In this document: in pieces, positions 52,320-61,199 of the stretch
Numbering within the stretch: the first letter of the stretch is position 1
Layout of the letters: the number at the start of each line of letters is the position of its first letter
From: Bradyrhizobium sediminis
Lineage (GTDB): Bacteria; Pseudomonadota; Alphaproteobacteria; Rhizobiales; Xanthobacteraceae
Length of the DNA: 64,000 nt
Direction of reading: 5' to 3'
Assembly (NCBI RefSeq): GCF_018736105.1
Contig: NZ_CP076135.1
Span: 186,001 to 250,000 of the forward strand
Notes under the pieces: generated by a model
Databases searched by the model: none
What the model saw: only the letters and a program-made list of their open reading frames with translations
What the model was told of the DNA's origin: nothing
Made by a program: the position numbers and the translations under genes

Positions 52320-53720
52320 TCACTTCTGCGTCGCGGCAATCACTTCACTGACAAGGCGTGCGAGGCCTTTGATGTCGCCGGTGGGATCGACGGAGTCGCC
52401 CAGCCGAACGATCACGAGATTCTGCGAGGGCAGGATGACGATGCGCTGGCCGAGGTCGCCGGATGCGAAGAATGCGTCGCGGGGAATGCCGAGCCTGACG
52501 CGTCCGTTTGCATGCGCATGCTCGCTACGATTGGTCCAGAAGCCGGCGCCATAGTCGGTATCGAGCGTCGCGGCGGCGGACAGATCGACCCAATCCTCGT
52601 GCAGGATGCGCTTCCCACCGACCCGCCCGTCGTACAGATACAGCAATCCGAATCGCGCCCAATCCCTGGCGCTGGCCAGCATGTAGGACGATCCCTGCAG
52701 CGTGCCGGTGGCGTCGAATTCCAGCGTCACGTTACGCATCCCCAGCGGATTGAACAACTCGCGCCACGCAAAGGCCAGTGTCGGCTCGGGGCCGCCGACG
52801 GCGTCGCGGATGATCCGCGCCAGCAACTGCGTGGTGGGGCTGCTATAGGCCCAGCGTGTTCCCGGCGCGGCAATCAAGGCGGCCTTTGCCGCGAATCCGG
52901 CCATGTTGTCGTGCAGGTAGACCATCTGGCTGGAGGGATCGAAGCCGGAATTGGTTTCGTCCAGTGCAAGGCCCGATGTCATGCGCATCAGGTGCTCGAC
53001 TTCGATCTCGCGCCGCGGGTCGGTGGCCGCGCGCCACTCCGGAACCGGCGCCGGCATCGACGGTGTGACCAGGCCTTGCTGGGTCAGGATGCCGAGCAGG
53101 GCGTTGACCACGGACTTGGTCAAGGAGAAGCCGAGCAGCGGCGTATCAACGCCGATGCCGTCGGCATAGCGCTCGGCAATCACCCGGCCACCATGTACCA
53201 CGACGACGGCCTTGGTCCGCCGGAACGGCGGATCGGCCGGCTCCTCGAAGGCATGATCGAGCGCTGCTCTCAAGGCTTGATCGGCCGGCTCCACAACACC
53301 AGGTCCGGCGATTTCCGCAAGCAGCGGCGGCGTCTTCGACGCCTTCAGCGCTTCGATATCGCTCCTCAGCAAATAGGGCTGTTCGGCTCCGTGCAGCAGG
53401 ACGCAGCCAAGTCCGTCATGGAACACAGCGCGGCTGCCGAGCAATCCTCCCACTGACGCATCGACCGTCCCGCCGCTGCGGTCGAGACGATATCTCAGCA
53501 CCGGGCGCAGCAAACGAATGCCTTCGCGGTCCATGATTTCCGCGAACACCGCCTGTGGATCGAGCCCGGAGACAAAGCTCTTGGCGCAGACGTTGTGCGC
53601 CACAAGAGCGGTGGCGACGCGAATGGCGCGATCGGGGCGGAAGATGGCGGCAGACATCACGACGGCTGCCAGGGCCAGCGACCCGGCCACTCCGCCAGCA
53701 ACCAGTTTCCGTGAAACCAT
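52320..53720 (-). CDS. Serine hydrolase (class C beta-lactamase-like)
   Basis: The protein has 466 residues from the ATG at 53718-53720, with GGGAGAC upstream. An N-terminal hydrophobic segment (GVAGSLALAAVVMSAAIF, about residues 10-27) anchors or exports it. The catalytic SxxK is SLTKS, in GFSLTKSVVNALLG (about residues 202-215). The second motif is YSSP, in WAYSSPTTQLLARI. Members include esterases, D-aminopeptidases and 6-aminohexanoate-dimer hydrolase. GLALDETNSGFDPSSQMVYL fits the last group. Substrate is not known. Confidence 0.86.
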   Translation of the reverse strand: MVSRKLVAGGVAGSLALAAVVMSAAIFRPDRAIRVATALVAHNVCAKSFVSGLDPQAVFAEIMDREGIRLLRPVLRYRLDRSGGTVDASVGGLLGSRAVFHDGLGCVLLHGAEQPYLLRSDIEALKASKTPPLLAEIAGPGVVEPADQALRAALDHAFEEPADPPFRRTKAVVVVHGGRVIAERYADGIGVDTPLLGFSLTKSVVNALLGILTQQGLVTPSMPAPVPEWRAATDPRREIEVEHLMRMTSGLALDETNSGFDPSSQMVYLHDNMAGFAAKAALIAAPGTRWAYSSPTTQLLARIIRDAVGGPEPTLAFAWRELFNPLGMRNVTLEFDATGTLQGSSYMLASARDWARFGLLYLYDGRVGGKRILHEDWVDLSAAATLDTDYGAGFWTNRSEHAHANGRVRLGIPRDAFFASGDLGQRIVILPSQNLVIVRLGDSVDPTGDIKGLARLVSEVIAATQK

Positions 53721-53776
53721 GCTTGTCTCCCTACGCGTCAGGATCACCAGCGTGGTCCAAGACTAGTACCTGGAAT

Positions 53777-53788
53777 CACCAATTGGTG
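53777..53788. promoter_or_regulatory. 12-bp perfect palindrome upstream of the serine hydrolase gene
   Basis: CACCAATTGGTG lies 57 bp before the start codon. It could be an operator. No partner site was found. Confidence 0.3.
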
Positions 53789-53795
53789 TTGTTGC

Positions 53796-53880
53796 CTATC
53801 CTTCGAGACGGCAACTTCGTGGCCTCCTCAGGATGAGGCCCAGCCTCCTGAAACACAACAACTTCTCGAAGCATGGGCAC
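53796..53880. repeat. Palindromic repeat, family E
   Basis: CTATCCTTCGAGACGG near the left and CTTCTCGAAGCATGGGCAC at the right, with CCTCCTCAGGATGAGGCC between, form an imperfect inverted element of the CATCCTTCGAGAC...CTCAGGATGAGG type often seen in Bradyrhizobium. Confidence 0.65.
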
Positions 53881-53911
53881 CAAGCGACTCGCCGGTTTCG
53901 TATACTCGATA

Positions 53912-54808
53912 CTAGCGCGCCTTCTGGGCCTCACCGACCGAAGGCAGTGCCCGCACCGTGACGCCGGGCGGCGGCACGTCGCCGTCAGGCACGAAGAAAT
54001 CCGACATCAGCGGCACGGAGGGATCGACCCGGTAGCGCTCGAAGTCGCGCACACCGCTTTCGTAGAGCACCTTGTCGTCGATGCAGAACTGCCCGGTGAA
54101 TTCGCGCGACGGTCTGGTGAAAATGGCATAGGCGGCATCGCCCATGATCTCGGGCGTCCGGCTGGCGCGCATCATGGCGTCTCCCCCTAAGAGATTTCCA
54201 ACCGCAGCGGTGGCGATGGTGGTGCGCGGCCACAGCGCGTTGACGGCGATGCCTGCGGACTTCAGTTCGGCGGACAGGCCGAGCACGCACATGCTCATGC
54301 CGAACTTCGCCATGGTGTAGGCCGTGGAATGCTCGAACCATTTTGCCTGCATGTCGAGCGGCGGCGACAGCATCAGGATGTGCGGGTTAGCGGCCTTCTT
54401 GAGATGCGGGATGCAGTATTTCGACACCATGAAAGTGCCGCGGGTGTTGATGCCCATCATCAGGTCGAACCGCTTCATGTCGGTTGCCTGCGAATTGGTC
54501 AGGCTGATGGCGCTGGCATTGTTGACGCAGATATCGATGCCGCCGAATTCGGCGACGGTCTTGTCGATCGCCGCCATCACCTGGGTCTCCTCGCGGATAT
54601 CGCAGAGGACCGGCAGCGCCTTGCCGCCGGCGGCGCGGACTTCATCGGCGGCGGTATAGATCGTGCCCTTGAGTCTCGGGTGCGGCTCCGCCGTCTTGGC
54701 GGCGATAGCGACATTGGCGCCGTCACGCGCGGCGCGCAGCGCGATCGCCAGCCCGATGCCGCGGCTGGCGCCGGATATGAACAGCGTCTTGCCCTTGAGC
54801 GAAGTCAT
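53912..54808 (-). CDS. SDR-family oxidoreductase (HSDL2-like)
   Basis: The protein has 298 residues. The NAD(P)-binding TGxxxGxG is LFISGASRGIGLAIALRAA (about residues 8-26). NNAS is in ICVNNASAISL and the catalytic YxxxK is YTMAKFGMSM (about residue 165). The N-terminal ANVAIAAKTAEPHPRLKGTIYTAADEV (pieces) is the hallmark of the HSDL2/fatty-acid-associated SDR subgroup. Here the SCP2 domain of human HSDL2 is absent. It is 35 bp downstream of the gamma-glutamyltransferase gene on the same strand. Confidence 0.88.
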   Translation of the reverse strand: MTSLKGKTLFISGASRGIGLAIALRAARDGANVAIAAKTAEPHPRLKGTIYTAADEVRAAGGKALPVLCDIREETQVMAAIDKTVAEFGGIDICVNNASAISLTNSQATDMKRFDLMMGINTRGTFMVSKYCIPHLKKAANPHILMLSPPLDMQAKWFEHSTAYTMAKFGMSMCVLGLSAELKSAGIAVNALWPRTTIATAAVGNLLGGDAMMRASRTPEIMGDAAYAIFTRPSREFTGQFCIDDKVLYESGVRDFERYRVDPSVPLMSDFFVPDGDVPPPGVTVRALPSVGEAQKAR

Positions 54809-54843
54809 GTTGCCTCCCTGCGGCTATTCCCGCCGCTCCTGGT

Positions 54844-56589
54844 CTATTGTCCCGCCGCTTCCGCGCCACGGGTACGCGGATCGGGTGCGCCGAGCAATCC
54901 GTTCGGCGTCACGGCGATCGAATTGGCCGAGGTCTGGCCGAGCGGTTCGATCACCTGGTGACCCCTTTCCCTGAGCGCGGCCAGCGTGTCGTCGGCGAAG
55001 CCGCGCTCGACCCGGACCACATCCGGCAGCCATTGATGGTGCAGGCGCGGCACCGCCACCGCCTGCGCGACGTCCATGCCGTAATCGAGCACGTTGACGA
55101 TCACCTGCAGCACCGTGGAGATGATGCGGCTGCCGCCGGGCGATCCCGTCACCAGCACCGGTCTGCCGTCCTTGAGCACGATGGTCGGCGACATCGACGA
55201 CAGCGGACGTTTGCCCGGGCCGGGCAAATTGGCCTCGAACCCGACCAGACCGAAGGCGTTGGAGGCGCCGGGCGCCGCGGTGAAATCGTCGAGTTCATTG
55301 TTGAGCAGCACGCCGGTGCCGCCGGCGACCAGGCCGACCCCATAGGGGAAATTCAGCGTGTAGGTATTGCTGACGGCGTTGCCGCGGCTGTCCACCACCG
55401 AGAAATGGGTGGTGTTGCTGCCCTCGCGCGGCGGCGTCGCCGACAGCACATCGGTCCATGGCGTGGCGCGGTCGAGATCGATGCTGGCGCGTTGTTTGGC
55501 GGCATATTCCTTCGACATCAGCGTGGCGACCGGCGCGCTGATGAAGTCGGGATCGCCGAGATAGCGCGCGCGATCGGCATAGGCGCGTTTCATCGCCTCG
55601 ATCATGACATGCAGCGAAGCGGCCGAACCCCGCTTCATCTCCGGCATCGGAAATCCCTCCAGTATGTTCAGCGTCTCCAGCAGCACGACCCCGCCCGACG
55701 AGGGCGGCGGCATCGAGATGATATCGAAGCCGCGGTAGCTGCCGCGTACCGGCGCCCGAATCACGGGCTGATATGATTTCAGATCGTCCGTCGTCATGAT
55801 GCCGCCGGCGTCGCGAATTCCCGCTGCCAGCCTTTCTGCCACTGGGCCTTCGTAAAAGCCGCGCGGTCCCTGTGCGGCGATAGCCGAAAGCGTTGCCGCC
55901 AGGTCGGCCTGGACCAGCCTGTCGTCTTCGCGCAAGGAAGTGCCGTCGGCGCGGGAAAATATTTTGGCCGAGGCCGGCCAACGTGCCAGCCGCCGCGCAA
56001 TACCGGGCAAGGTGTCGGCCATGTCGTCGGCAATGATGAAGCCGTCGCGCGCCAGCTCGATCGCCGGCCTCAGCAGATCTGCCAGCGTGAATTTGCCCGA
56101 GCCGTATTTTTCCAGCGCCAGCGCCAGGCCCGCTACGGTGCCGGGCACGCCGATGCTGAGCGCGGAATCGCGCGACCTGGCGATGTCGGGCTTGCCGTCG
56201 GCGCCGAGGAACATGTCGCGCGTGGCGGCGGCCGGCGCGGTCTCGCGATAGTCGATGGCGACGTCCTCGTGGCGCTCCTCCGAATGGATGACCATGAAGC
56301 CGCCGCCGCCGATGTTTCCGGCGCGCGGATAGGTTACTGCCAGCGCAAAGCCGGTCGCCACTGCGGCATCGACGGCATTGCCGCCCTGCCTCAATATATC
56401 GGCCCCAATTCGTGCGCCGATCTTCTCCTGCGCGACCACCATGCCGTGTTCGGCGGCAACGGCGTGAACGGTGCCCGTGGGCGGAGGAAGGTACTCGCGA
56501 CGCTCCTGCGCGCCCGCCGGCAGGCAAAACGCAGCAACCAGTGCGATTGCTGCAAGGAACCTGCGCCGCTCGGCTGTGAACGAAACCAT
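54844..56589 (-). CDS. Gamma-glutamyltransferase (glutathione hydrolase)
   Basis: The protein has 581 residues from the ATG at 56587-56589. The signal peptide ends near PAGAQ. It is an Ntn-hydrolase precursor: the autocleavage and catalytic Thr is in NTTHFSVVD (about residue 393), separating large and small subunits. The small subunit has GTGVLLNNELDDF and PLSSMSPTIVLKDG. The N-terminal EHGMVVAQEKIGARIGADILRQGGNAVDAAVA (pieces) is the conserved start. It breaks down glutathione or other gamma-glutamyl compounds in the periplasm. The SDR gene follows. Confidence 0.94.
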   Translation of the reverse strand: MVSFTAERRRFLAAIALVAAFCLPAGAQERREYLPPPTGTVHAVAAEHGMVVAQEKIGARIGADILRQGGNAVDAAVATGFALAVTYPRAGNIGGGGFMVIHSEERHEDVAIDYRETAPAAATRDMFLGADGKPDIARSRDSALSIGVPGTVAGLALALEKYGSGKFTLADLLRPAIELARDGFIIADDMADTLPGIARRLARWPASAKIFSRADGTSLREDDRLVQADLAATLSAIAAQGPRGFYEGPVAERLAAGIRDAGGIMTTDDLKSYQPVIRAPVRGSYRGFDIISMPPPSSGGVVLLETLNILEGFPMPEMKRGSAASLHVMIEAMKRAYADRARYLGDPDFISAPVATLMSKEYAAKQRASIDLDRATPWTDVLSATPPREGSNTTHFSVVDSRGNAVSNTYTLNFPYGVGLVAGGTGVLLNNELDDFTAAPGASNAFGLVGFEANLPGPGKRPLSSMSPTIVLKDGRPVLVTGSPGGSRIISTVLQVIVNVLDYGMDVAQAVAVPRLHHQWLPDVVRVERGFADDTLAALRERGHQVIEPLGQTSANSIAVTPNGLLGAPDPRTRGAEAAGQ

Positions 56590-56714
56590 CAAATCTTCCG
56601 TACTGATCTTGGGTCTAGCGAAATGACGCAGGGCTCATGGCTGCCAGGAATGCTATATGGATTTCGGCGCATTACGCAAAACGCCTGTTCGTGATTCGGC
56701 GGAAGATTTTGAGC

Positions 56715-58100
56715 ATGACGATTGCTGGTTCAGATATGCGCATTGCTGGTATGCAGACCTATCCGCGCCGCGCCGCCGTCGTCAGCTGGATATTCTTCGA
56801 TTGGGCCGCCCAGCCCTATTTCACGCTGATTACGACCTTCGTGTTCTCGCCCTATTTCGCCACCCATGTGGCGAAAGATCCGGCGAGCGGCCAGGCGCTG
56901 TGGGGGTTCGCCACCGCGGCCGCGGGGCTGGTGATCGCGCTGCTGTCGCCGGTGCTTGGCGCGATCGCGGACGCCAGCGGCCGCCGCAAGCCGTGGATCG
57001 CCGCGTTCGGCGCGCTGCTGGTGATCGGCTCCTCGTTGATGTGGTTCGGCAAGCCCGGCGACCCCAGCGTGATTCCGGCGCTGTTGTTCGCCTATGGGAT
57101 CGCGACCATCGGGGTCGAATTCGCTACCGTCTTCAACAATGCGATGATGCCCTCGCTGGTGCCGCCGGACAAGATCGGCCGATTGTCCGGTACCGGCTGG
57201 GCCACCGGCTATGTCGGCGGCATCATCTGCCTGATCCTGGTGCTCGGCTTTCTGGCGGCAAACCCCGATACCGGGCGTACGCTGTTCGGGTTTGCGCCGC
57301 TGTTCGGTCTCGATCCCGTCAGCCATCAGGGCGATCGCATCACCGGCCCGCTGACCGCTGTCTGGTTCATGATCTTCGTCACCCCGATGTTCCTGTTGAC
57401 GCCGGATTATCCGGCGAAGCTCCCGGTGCGCGAATCGCTGCGCGTGGGCTTGACCGAGTTGAAGGAAACGCTCGCCGAGTTGCCGCAACGGAAGTCGATG
57501 GCGGCTTTTCTGCTCGCCAACATGGTCTACACCGACGGCCTGATTTCGCTGTTCGCGTTCGGCGGAATCTATGCCGCCGGCACCTTCGGCTGGCACACCA
57601 TCCAGATCGGCACCTTCGGGATCATGCTCGCCATTGCCGGGACGATCGGCGCATGGCTCGGCGGCAAGCTCGATGATTCGCTGGGACCGAAACGCGTCAT
57701 CGCCGGCAGCGCGTTGATCCTGCTGTCGTCGGTCGTGGCGATCTTGCTGGTGGACCGGGATTCGATCCTGTTCGTCAAGGTTGCGCCGCCGGTGCCGGGC
57801 GGCGCGCTGTTTTCCGGCGCCGCGGAGCGCGCCTACCTGGTGCTCGGATGCCTGATCGGCATGGCCGGCGGTCCGCTGCAGGCCGCGGCCCGCACGCTGT
57901 TGGTCCGCCTGGCGCCGAAGGACCGCATCACGCAATATTTCGGACTGTTCGCGCTGACCGGCAAAGTCACTTCGTTTATCGGGCCCCTGCTGATCGGCGC
58001 CATCACCGCCGTGACCGCAAGCCAGAAGGCCGGCATGGCAGTGCTGGTGGTGTTCTTCGTGGCGGGACTGGCGCTGTTGTCACGGGTGCAGGAAAAATAG
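56715..58100 (+). CDS. MFS transporter, UMF1 family (Atg22-like)
   Basis: The protein has 461 residues from the ATG at 56715; other ATGs at 56637, 56736 and 56751 are possible. It starts with SWIFFDWAAQPYFTLITTFVFSPYF (pieces), the Atg22/UMF1 signature, then GFATAAAGLVIALLSPVLGAIADASGRRKPWI with the MFS loop Asp/Arg motif. About 12 membrane helices and an interdomain loop (PDYPAKLPVRESLRVGLTELKETL, pieces) are visible. The substrate is not known. It converges with the VanB-type gene, 9 bp apart. Confidence 0.87.
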   Translation: MTIAGSDMRIAGMQTYPRRAAVVSWIFFDWAAQPYFTLITTFVFSPYFATHVAKDPASGQALWGFATAAAGLVIALLSPVLGAIADASGRRKPWIAAFGALLVIGSSLMWFGKPGDPSVIPALLFAYGIATIGVEFATVFNNAMMPSLVPPDKIGRLSGTGWATGYVGGIICLILVLGFLAANPDTGRTLFGFAPLFGLDPVSHQGDRITGPLTAVWFMIFVTPMFLLTPDYPAKLPVRESLRVGLTELKETLAELPQRKSMAAFLLANMVYTDGLISLFAFGGIYAAGTFGWHTIQIGTFGIMLAIAGTIGAWLGGKLDDSLGPKRVIAGSALILLSSVVAILLVDRDSILFVKVAPPVPGGALFSGAAERAYLVLGCLIGMAGGPLQAAARTLLVRLAPKDRITQYFGLFALTGKVTSFIGPLLIGAITAVTASQKAGMAVLVVFFVAGLALLSRVQEK

Positions 58101-58109
58101 GCGTCCGTG

Positions 58110-59090
58110 CTAGCGGGTGTCGCGCTGATAATGCGTATTCACGGTAACGGCGCCGACGGCCCGGGACACGCAGGGACAGATCTTGCCGTTCGCCTTCTTC
58201 TGGTGATCGCTGAAGAAGACGTCGCGGTGATCGATCTGGCCGTCCACTGCAACGACGTCGATCGCACAGACGCCGCATTCGCCGCGCTCGCAGTCCGACA
58301 TCACCTCGAAGCCGGCATCGTTGAGCGCATCCAGCATCGATTTGTTTTCGGGAACCACGATCTCGCGGCCGGAATGGTCGATCCGGACCCGGAACGACTC
58401 GGTCGGCAACAGGCCGCTCGAGCCGAAGGTCTCGTAGCGCAAATCGGCCGGCAGGCGTCCGGCCGCCACCCAGCCGCGCCGCGCCGCGTCGAGAAGACGC
58501 ATCGGGCCGCAGATGGCGGCCAGCGCGTCCGGAGCCAGACGGCCGAAGGTCTGGTCCAGGTCGATGCGCCGGCCTTCGTCGCTTGCGTGGACGATCAGAC
58601 GATCTCCGAGGAGGTCGGCGAGTTCATCGAGATACGCGGCGTCGTGCCGCGACCCGACCGCGTAGTGCAGTTCCAGTTCGGCGTTCCGGCGCATCAACGC
58701 ACCGGCAATGCCGATGATCGGCGTGATGCCGATGCCGCCCGCAACAAGGCAATAGGACTTGCGCGACCAGTCGATTTTGAACAGCGAGGCCGGACTTGAA
58801 ACGTCGATACGCGCGCCCGGCTTCAGCGACCACATATAGAGCGAGCCGCCATGGCTGTCCGGCGCACGCCGAACCGCAATCCGGTAGCCGTCGGGGCTGA
58901 TGTCGCCGACCAGCGAATAGCAGCGCGTCTCCGGCCGGCCGTCGATCAACACGCCGACGTTGATATGGCTGCCGGGCGCATGATGTTCGACGTGCGAATC
59001 CTCCGGCCGCAGCACGAACTCACGGATCGCCGGTGCGACGTCGCGAATGGCGTGAACGATGCATTTCGTCCATTTGCGCTCAAGCCGCAT
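58110..59090 (-). CDS. VanB/PDR-type oxygenase reductase (FMN/NAD plus plant-type [2Fe-2S] ferredoxin)
   Basis: The protein has 326 residues. The N-terminal flavin domain has RCYSLVGDISPDGYRIAVRR with the FMN-binding R-x-Y-S motif (about residues 56-75). The NAD domain has LVAGGIGITPIIGIAGAL and SGGP-like ICGPMRLLDAA. The C-terminal [2Fe-2S] domain is CERGECGVC (about residues 264-272) with a fourth Cys in KICPCVS. It transfers electrons from NADH to a Rieske oxygenase, here the VanA-type protein of the same operon. The GntR gene lies between the two. Confidence 0.93.
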   Translation of the reverse strand: MRLERKWTKCIVHAIRDVAPAIREFVLRPEDSHVEHHAPGSHINVGVLIDGRPETRCYSLVGDISPDGYRIAVRRAPDSHGGSLYMWSLKPGARIDVSSPASLFKIDWSRKSYCLVAGGIGITPIIGIAGALMRRNAELELHYAVGSRHDAAYLDELADLLGDRLIVHASDEGRRIDLDQTFGRLAPDALAAICGPMRLLDAARRGWVAAGRLPADLRYETFGSSGLLPTESFRVRIDHSGREIVVPENKSMLDALNDAGFEVMSDCERGECGVCAIDVVAVDGQIDHRDVFFSDHQKKANGKICPCVSRAVGAVTVNTHYQRDTR

Positions 59091-59102
59091 GTTCTCAAAA
59101 CC

Positions 59103-59858
59103 CTATTCGGTGACGGGAGAACGGATCAGCGCCAGCGCCGGCAACAGGTCCGGATGCGTCCGATTGCGCAGCGCCAGCCGCAGGTTCCGCGCGGCCAGCC
59201 GCGCATGCTCGCGCATCACCGCTTCCGCCCTCGCCCCTTCCCGGTTCTCGATCGCATCGACGACGATGCGGTGATGGTCCTGCGCAATGATCAGGATCTG
59301 ATGGGCTTCCGGCAGCACCGATTGCGCCATCACGAAGGCGCTGGGTGATGCGAACGGCAGCGCCGAGGCGCGGTCGATCTGGCGGATCAGGGGCGCGCTG
59401 CGGGACAATTCCGTGAGCAGCGCATGAAAGCGCGCATTCATCGCGACATAGGAAGAGAACGCCTCCTCCGAGACCGCATCGCGCGCCACCAGCTGGTCGA
59501 GTTCCGCCAGGCTTTCCTTCAGCGGCTCGAGATCGCGTGCCGATACGCCGCGCTCGGCGGCGAACCGCGCGGCGAGACCTTCGAGCACCCCGCGCAGCTC
59601 GATCGAATCGAGGATGTCGCGTTCGGTGAACGCCTTCACCATGAAGCCGCCGGACGGAATCGCTTCCAGCAGGCCCTCCTCCTCGAGCCGGACCAGCGCC
59701 ATCCGCACCGGCGTTCGCGAGACGCCGGTGGTCTCGACCGCCTGCAGTTCCGAAATTCGCTCGCCGGGCCGCAGCCGGCCCGAAAGGATCAGGTCGCGCA
59801 GCGCGAGCTGGGCGCGCACCGTGTGCGATATCGCGCGGTCGGGGTCGCGTTCGCTCAT
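59103..59858 (-). CDS. GntR-family (FCD) transcriptional regulator of the oxygenase operon
   Basis: The protein has 251 residues. The N-terminal winged helix has LILSGRLRPGERISELQAVETTGVSRTPVRMALVRLEEEGLL (pieces), and the C-terminal FCD ligand domain has ILDSIELRGVLEGLAARFAAERG with the metal/ligand-binding helix. It lies between the VanA and VanB-type genes in their operon, like vanR with vanAB. Two TGTATACA palindromes upstream of the operon are likely its operators, so it would repress its own operon until substrate binds. Confidence 0.9.
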   Translation of the reverse strand: MSERDPDRAISHTVRAQLALRDLILSGRLRPGERISELQAVETTGVSRTPVRMALVRLEEEGLLEAIPSGGFMVKAFTERDILDSIELRGVLEGLAARFAAERGVSARDLEPLKESLAELDQLVARDAVSEEAFSSYVAMNARFHALLTELSRSAPLIRQIDRASALPFASPSAFVMAQSVLPEAHQILIIAQDHHRIVVDAIENREGARAEAVMREHARLAARNLRLALRNRTHPDLLPALALIRSPVTE

Positions 59859-59862
59859 CTGT

Positions 59863-60912
59863 TCACTCCGCAGCCTGCAATGCCGAAGGCGGGTTCTCCC
59901 AGGCGATCATGCGGTCGATCATGCGCCGCGCCCACATCGCGCCGGCGTCGATGTTGAGATTGTAGAACACGCGATCGGGGTTCTCGTCGATGGCGCGCTG
60001 TTGCGCTTCGAGGATCACTTCATCTTCGCGGAAAATGCCGGAGACCCCTTCCCGGATTTCCGTGGTGAGGCGCTGCTCGGTCCGGCGATAATTGCGCGCG
60101 AAGGCCCAGAAGTAGTGACAGGTCGTCTCCGTTTCCGGCGTCATGGTATTGAGCACGTAGCCGTTGACGCCCTGCGAGCGATCGCCTTCCGGCGCGCCGG
60201 TGCCTGATGGCGCCACCCCGACATCGATATTGACGGTGCAGGGCCCCTGGAAATGAATGATCTGCCAGCGATCGACTGGTCCCGGCTTCTGCAATTGGGC
60301 GGCCCAGAACGGCGGCGGTTCGATGCCGCGCATCCAGCGGGTCACGGTGACGGTCTTGTCGCCATGGGTGACATCGAACGGCGCTTCGGCGACGGCGTCA
60401 TTGCCGATGCTGCCGCCATGCACGAAGGTCTCGTGCGTGAGGTCCATCAGATTATCGACGACCAGCCGGTAATCGCATTTGACGTGGATGGTCTTGCCGT
60501 CGCCGGCCCAGGCCGGATCGTCGTTCCAGTGCATGTCGGGCACCAGTGCAGGATCGGCCATCGCCGGATCGCCCATCCATAGCCACACGAAGCGGTGACG
60601 CTCGACCACCGGATAGGCGCGCACAGAGGCCGACGGATTGATGGTCTCCTGCGACGGCATGAAGGTGCAGCGGCCGGCCGGATTGAATTTCAGGCCGTGA
60701 TAGCCGCACACCACCTGATCGCCTTCGAGACGGCCCTTCGAAAGCGGCACCAGGCGATGCCAGCAGGCGTCTTCCAGCGCCGTCACCTGGCCGTCGGCCT
60801 GCCGGTACATCACCACGTGCTTGCCGCAGATCGTCCGCGGAAACAGGGCGCGCTTGATATCGGCATCCCAGGCGGCGGCGTACCAGGCATTTCGCGGGAA
60901 GGATGGGGGCAT
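59863..60912 (-). CDS. Rieske non-haem iron aromatic oxygenase, VanA-like
   Basis: The protein has 349 residues from the ATG at 60910-60912, with AGGAGAG before it. The Rieske cluster ligands are Cys50, His52, Cys69 and His72 (CWH ... CGYH). The mononuclear iron site is DNLMDLTHETFVHGG (about residues 154-168), with the two His of the facial triad. WYAAAWDADI is the typical start. VanA-type enzymes O-demethylate or hydroxylate aromatic acids such as vanillate. The reductase gene and a regulator follow in the operon. The exact substrate cannot be read from the sequence. Confidence 0.93.
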   Translation of the reverse strand: MPPSFPRNAWYAAAWDADIKRALFPRTICGKHVVMYRQADGQVTALEDACWHRLVPLSKGRLEGDQVVCGYHGLKFNPAGRCTFMPSQETINPSASVRAYPVVERHRFVWLWMGDPAMADPALVPDMHWNDDPAWAGDGKTIHVKCDYRLVVDNLMDLTHETFVHGGSIGNDAVAEAPFDVTHGDKTVTVTRWMRGIEPPPFWAAQLQKPGPVDRWQIIHFQGPCTVNIDVGVAPSGTGAPEGDRSQGVNGYVLNTMTPETETTCHYFWAFARNYRRTEQRLTTEIREGVSGIFREDEVILEAQQRAIDENPDRVFYNLNIDAGAMWARRMIDRMIAWENPPSALQAAE

Positions 60913-60937
60913 GGCAGCTCTCCTTATGGATGCAGCA

Positions 60938-60945
60938 TGTATACA
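60938..60945. promoter_or_regulatory. GntR operator candidate 1 for the oxygenase operon
   Basis: TGTATACA is a perfect palindrome 26 bp upstream of the VanA-type start codon, within ATGTATACAAT, a sequence typical of FCD-type GntR operators. The second copy is 62 bp further upstream. Confidence 0.7.
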
Positions 60946-60999
60946 ATAACTGACAATCGCACGCAATATCACTAAATAGCCGGTTATATATTACCTATA

Positions 61000-61007
61000 T
61001 GTATACA
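61000..61007. promoter_or_regulatory. GntR operator candidate 2 for the oxygenase operon
   Basis: A second TGTATACA, 62 bp (about six helical turns) from the first, so both lie on the same DNA face. The AT-rich stretch between them (ATAGCCGGTTATATATTACC) likely contains the -10 of the operon promoter. Confidence 0.7.
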
Positions 61008-61065
61008 GAAAATGCTCATAGCCGCTAGCGTGGCGCTAGCAACAGCGCTGCGATCCGGGCTCCTT

Positions 61066-61097
61066 ACTTTGCATGGGGTTGTTTTCGAGTTTTTTGT
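61066..61097. repeat. Dispersed 32-bp repeat, family G copy 2
   Basis: ACTTTGCATGGGG-TTGTTTTCG-AGTTTTTTGT matches the copy at 29931-29963 except for one substitution and one T. It lies beyond the purH 3' end. A 9-bp hairpin GTCCCGGCC / GGCCGGGAC (61096-61140) starts inside its last bases. Confidence 0.7.
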
Positions 61098-61140
61098 CCC
61101 GGCCGTGCCGTGCACCGCCGAAGGGACGCGGGGCCGGGAC
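61096..61140 (-). terminator. Hairpin downstream of purH
   Basis: The 9-bp perfect arms GTCCCGGCC (61096-61104) and GGCCGGGAC (61132-61140) enclose a 27-base loop about 60 bp beyond the purH stop in its direction. The minus strand continues with As rather than Ts, so it is not a classic terminator; it may be Rho-dependent or a stabiliser. Confidence 0.4.
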
Positions 61141-61199
61141 ATGAGATCGTTCGTACGTCGCGCCTACGGGACGAAACGATCCAACTCCAACATTCTTGT

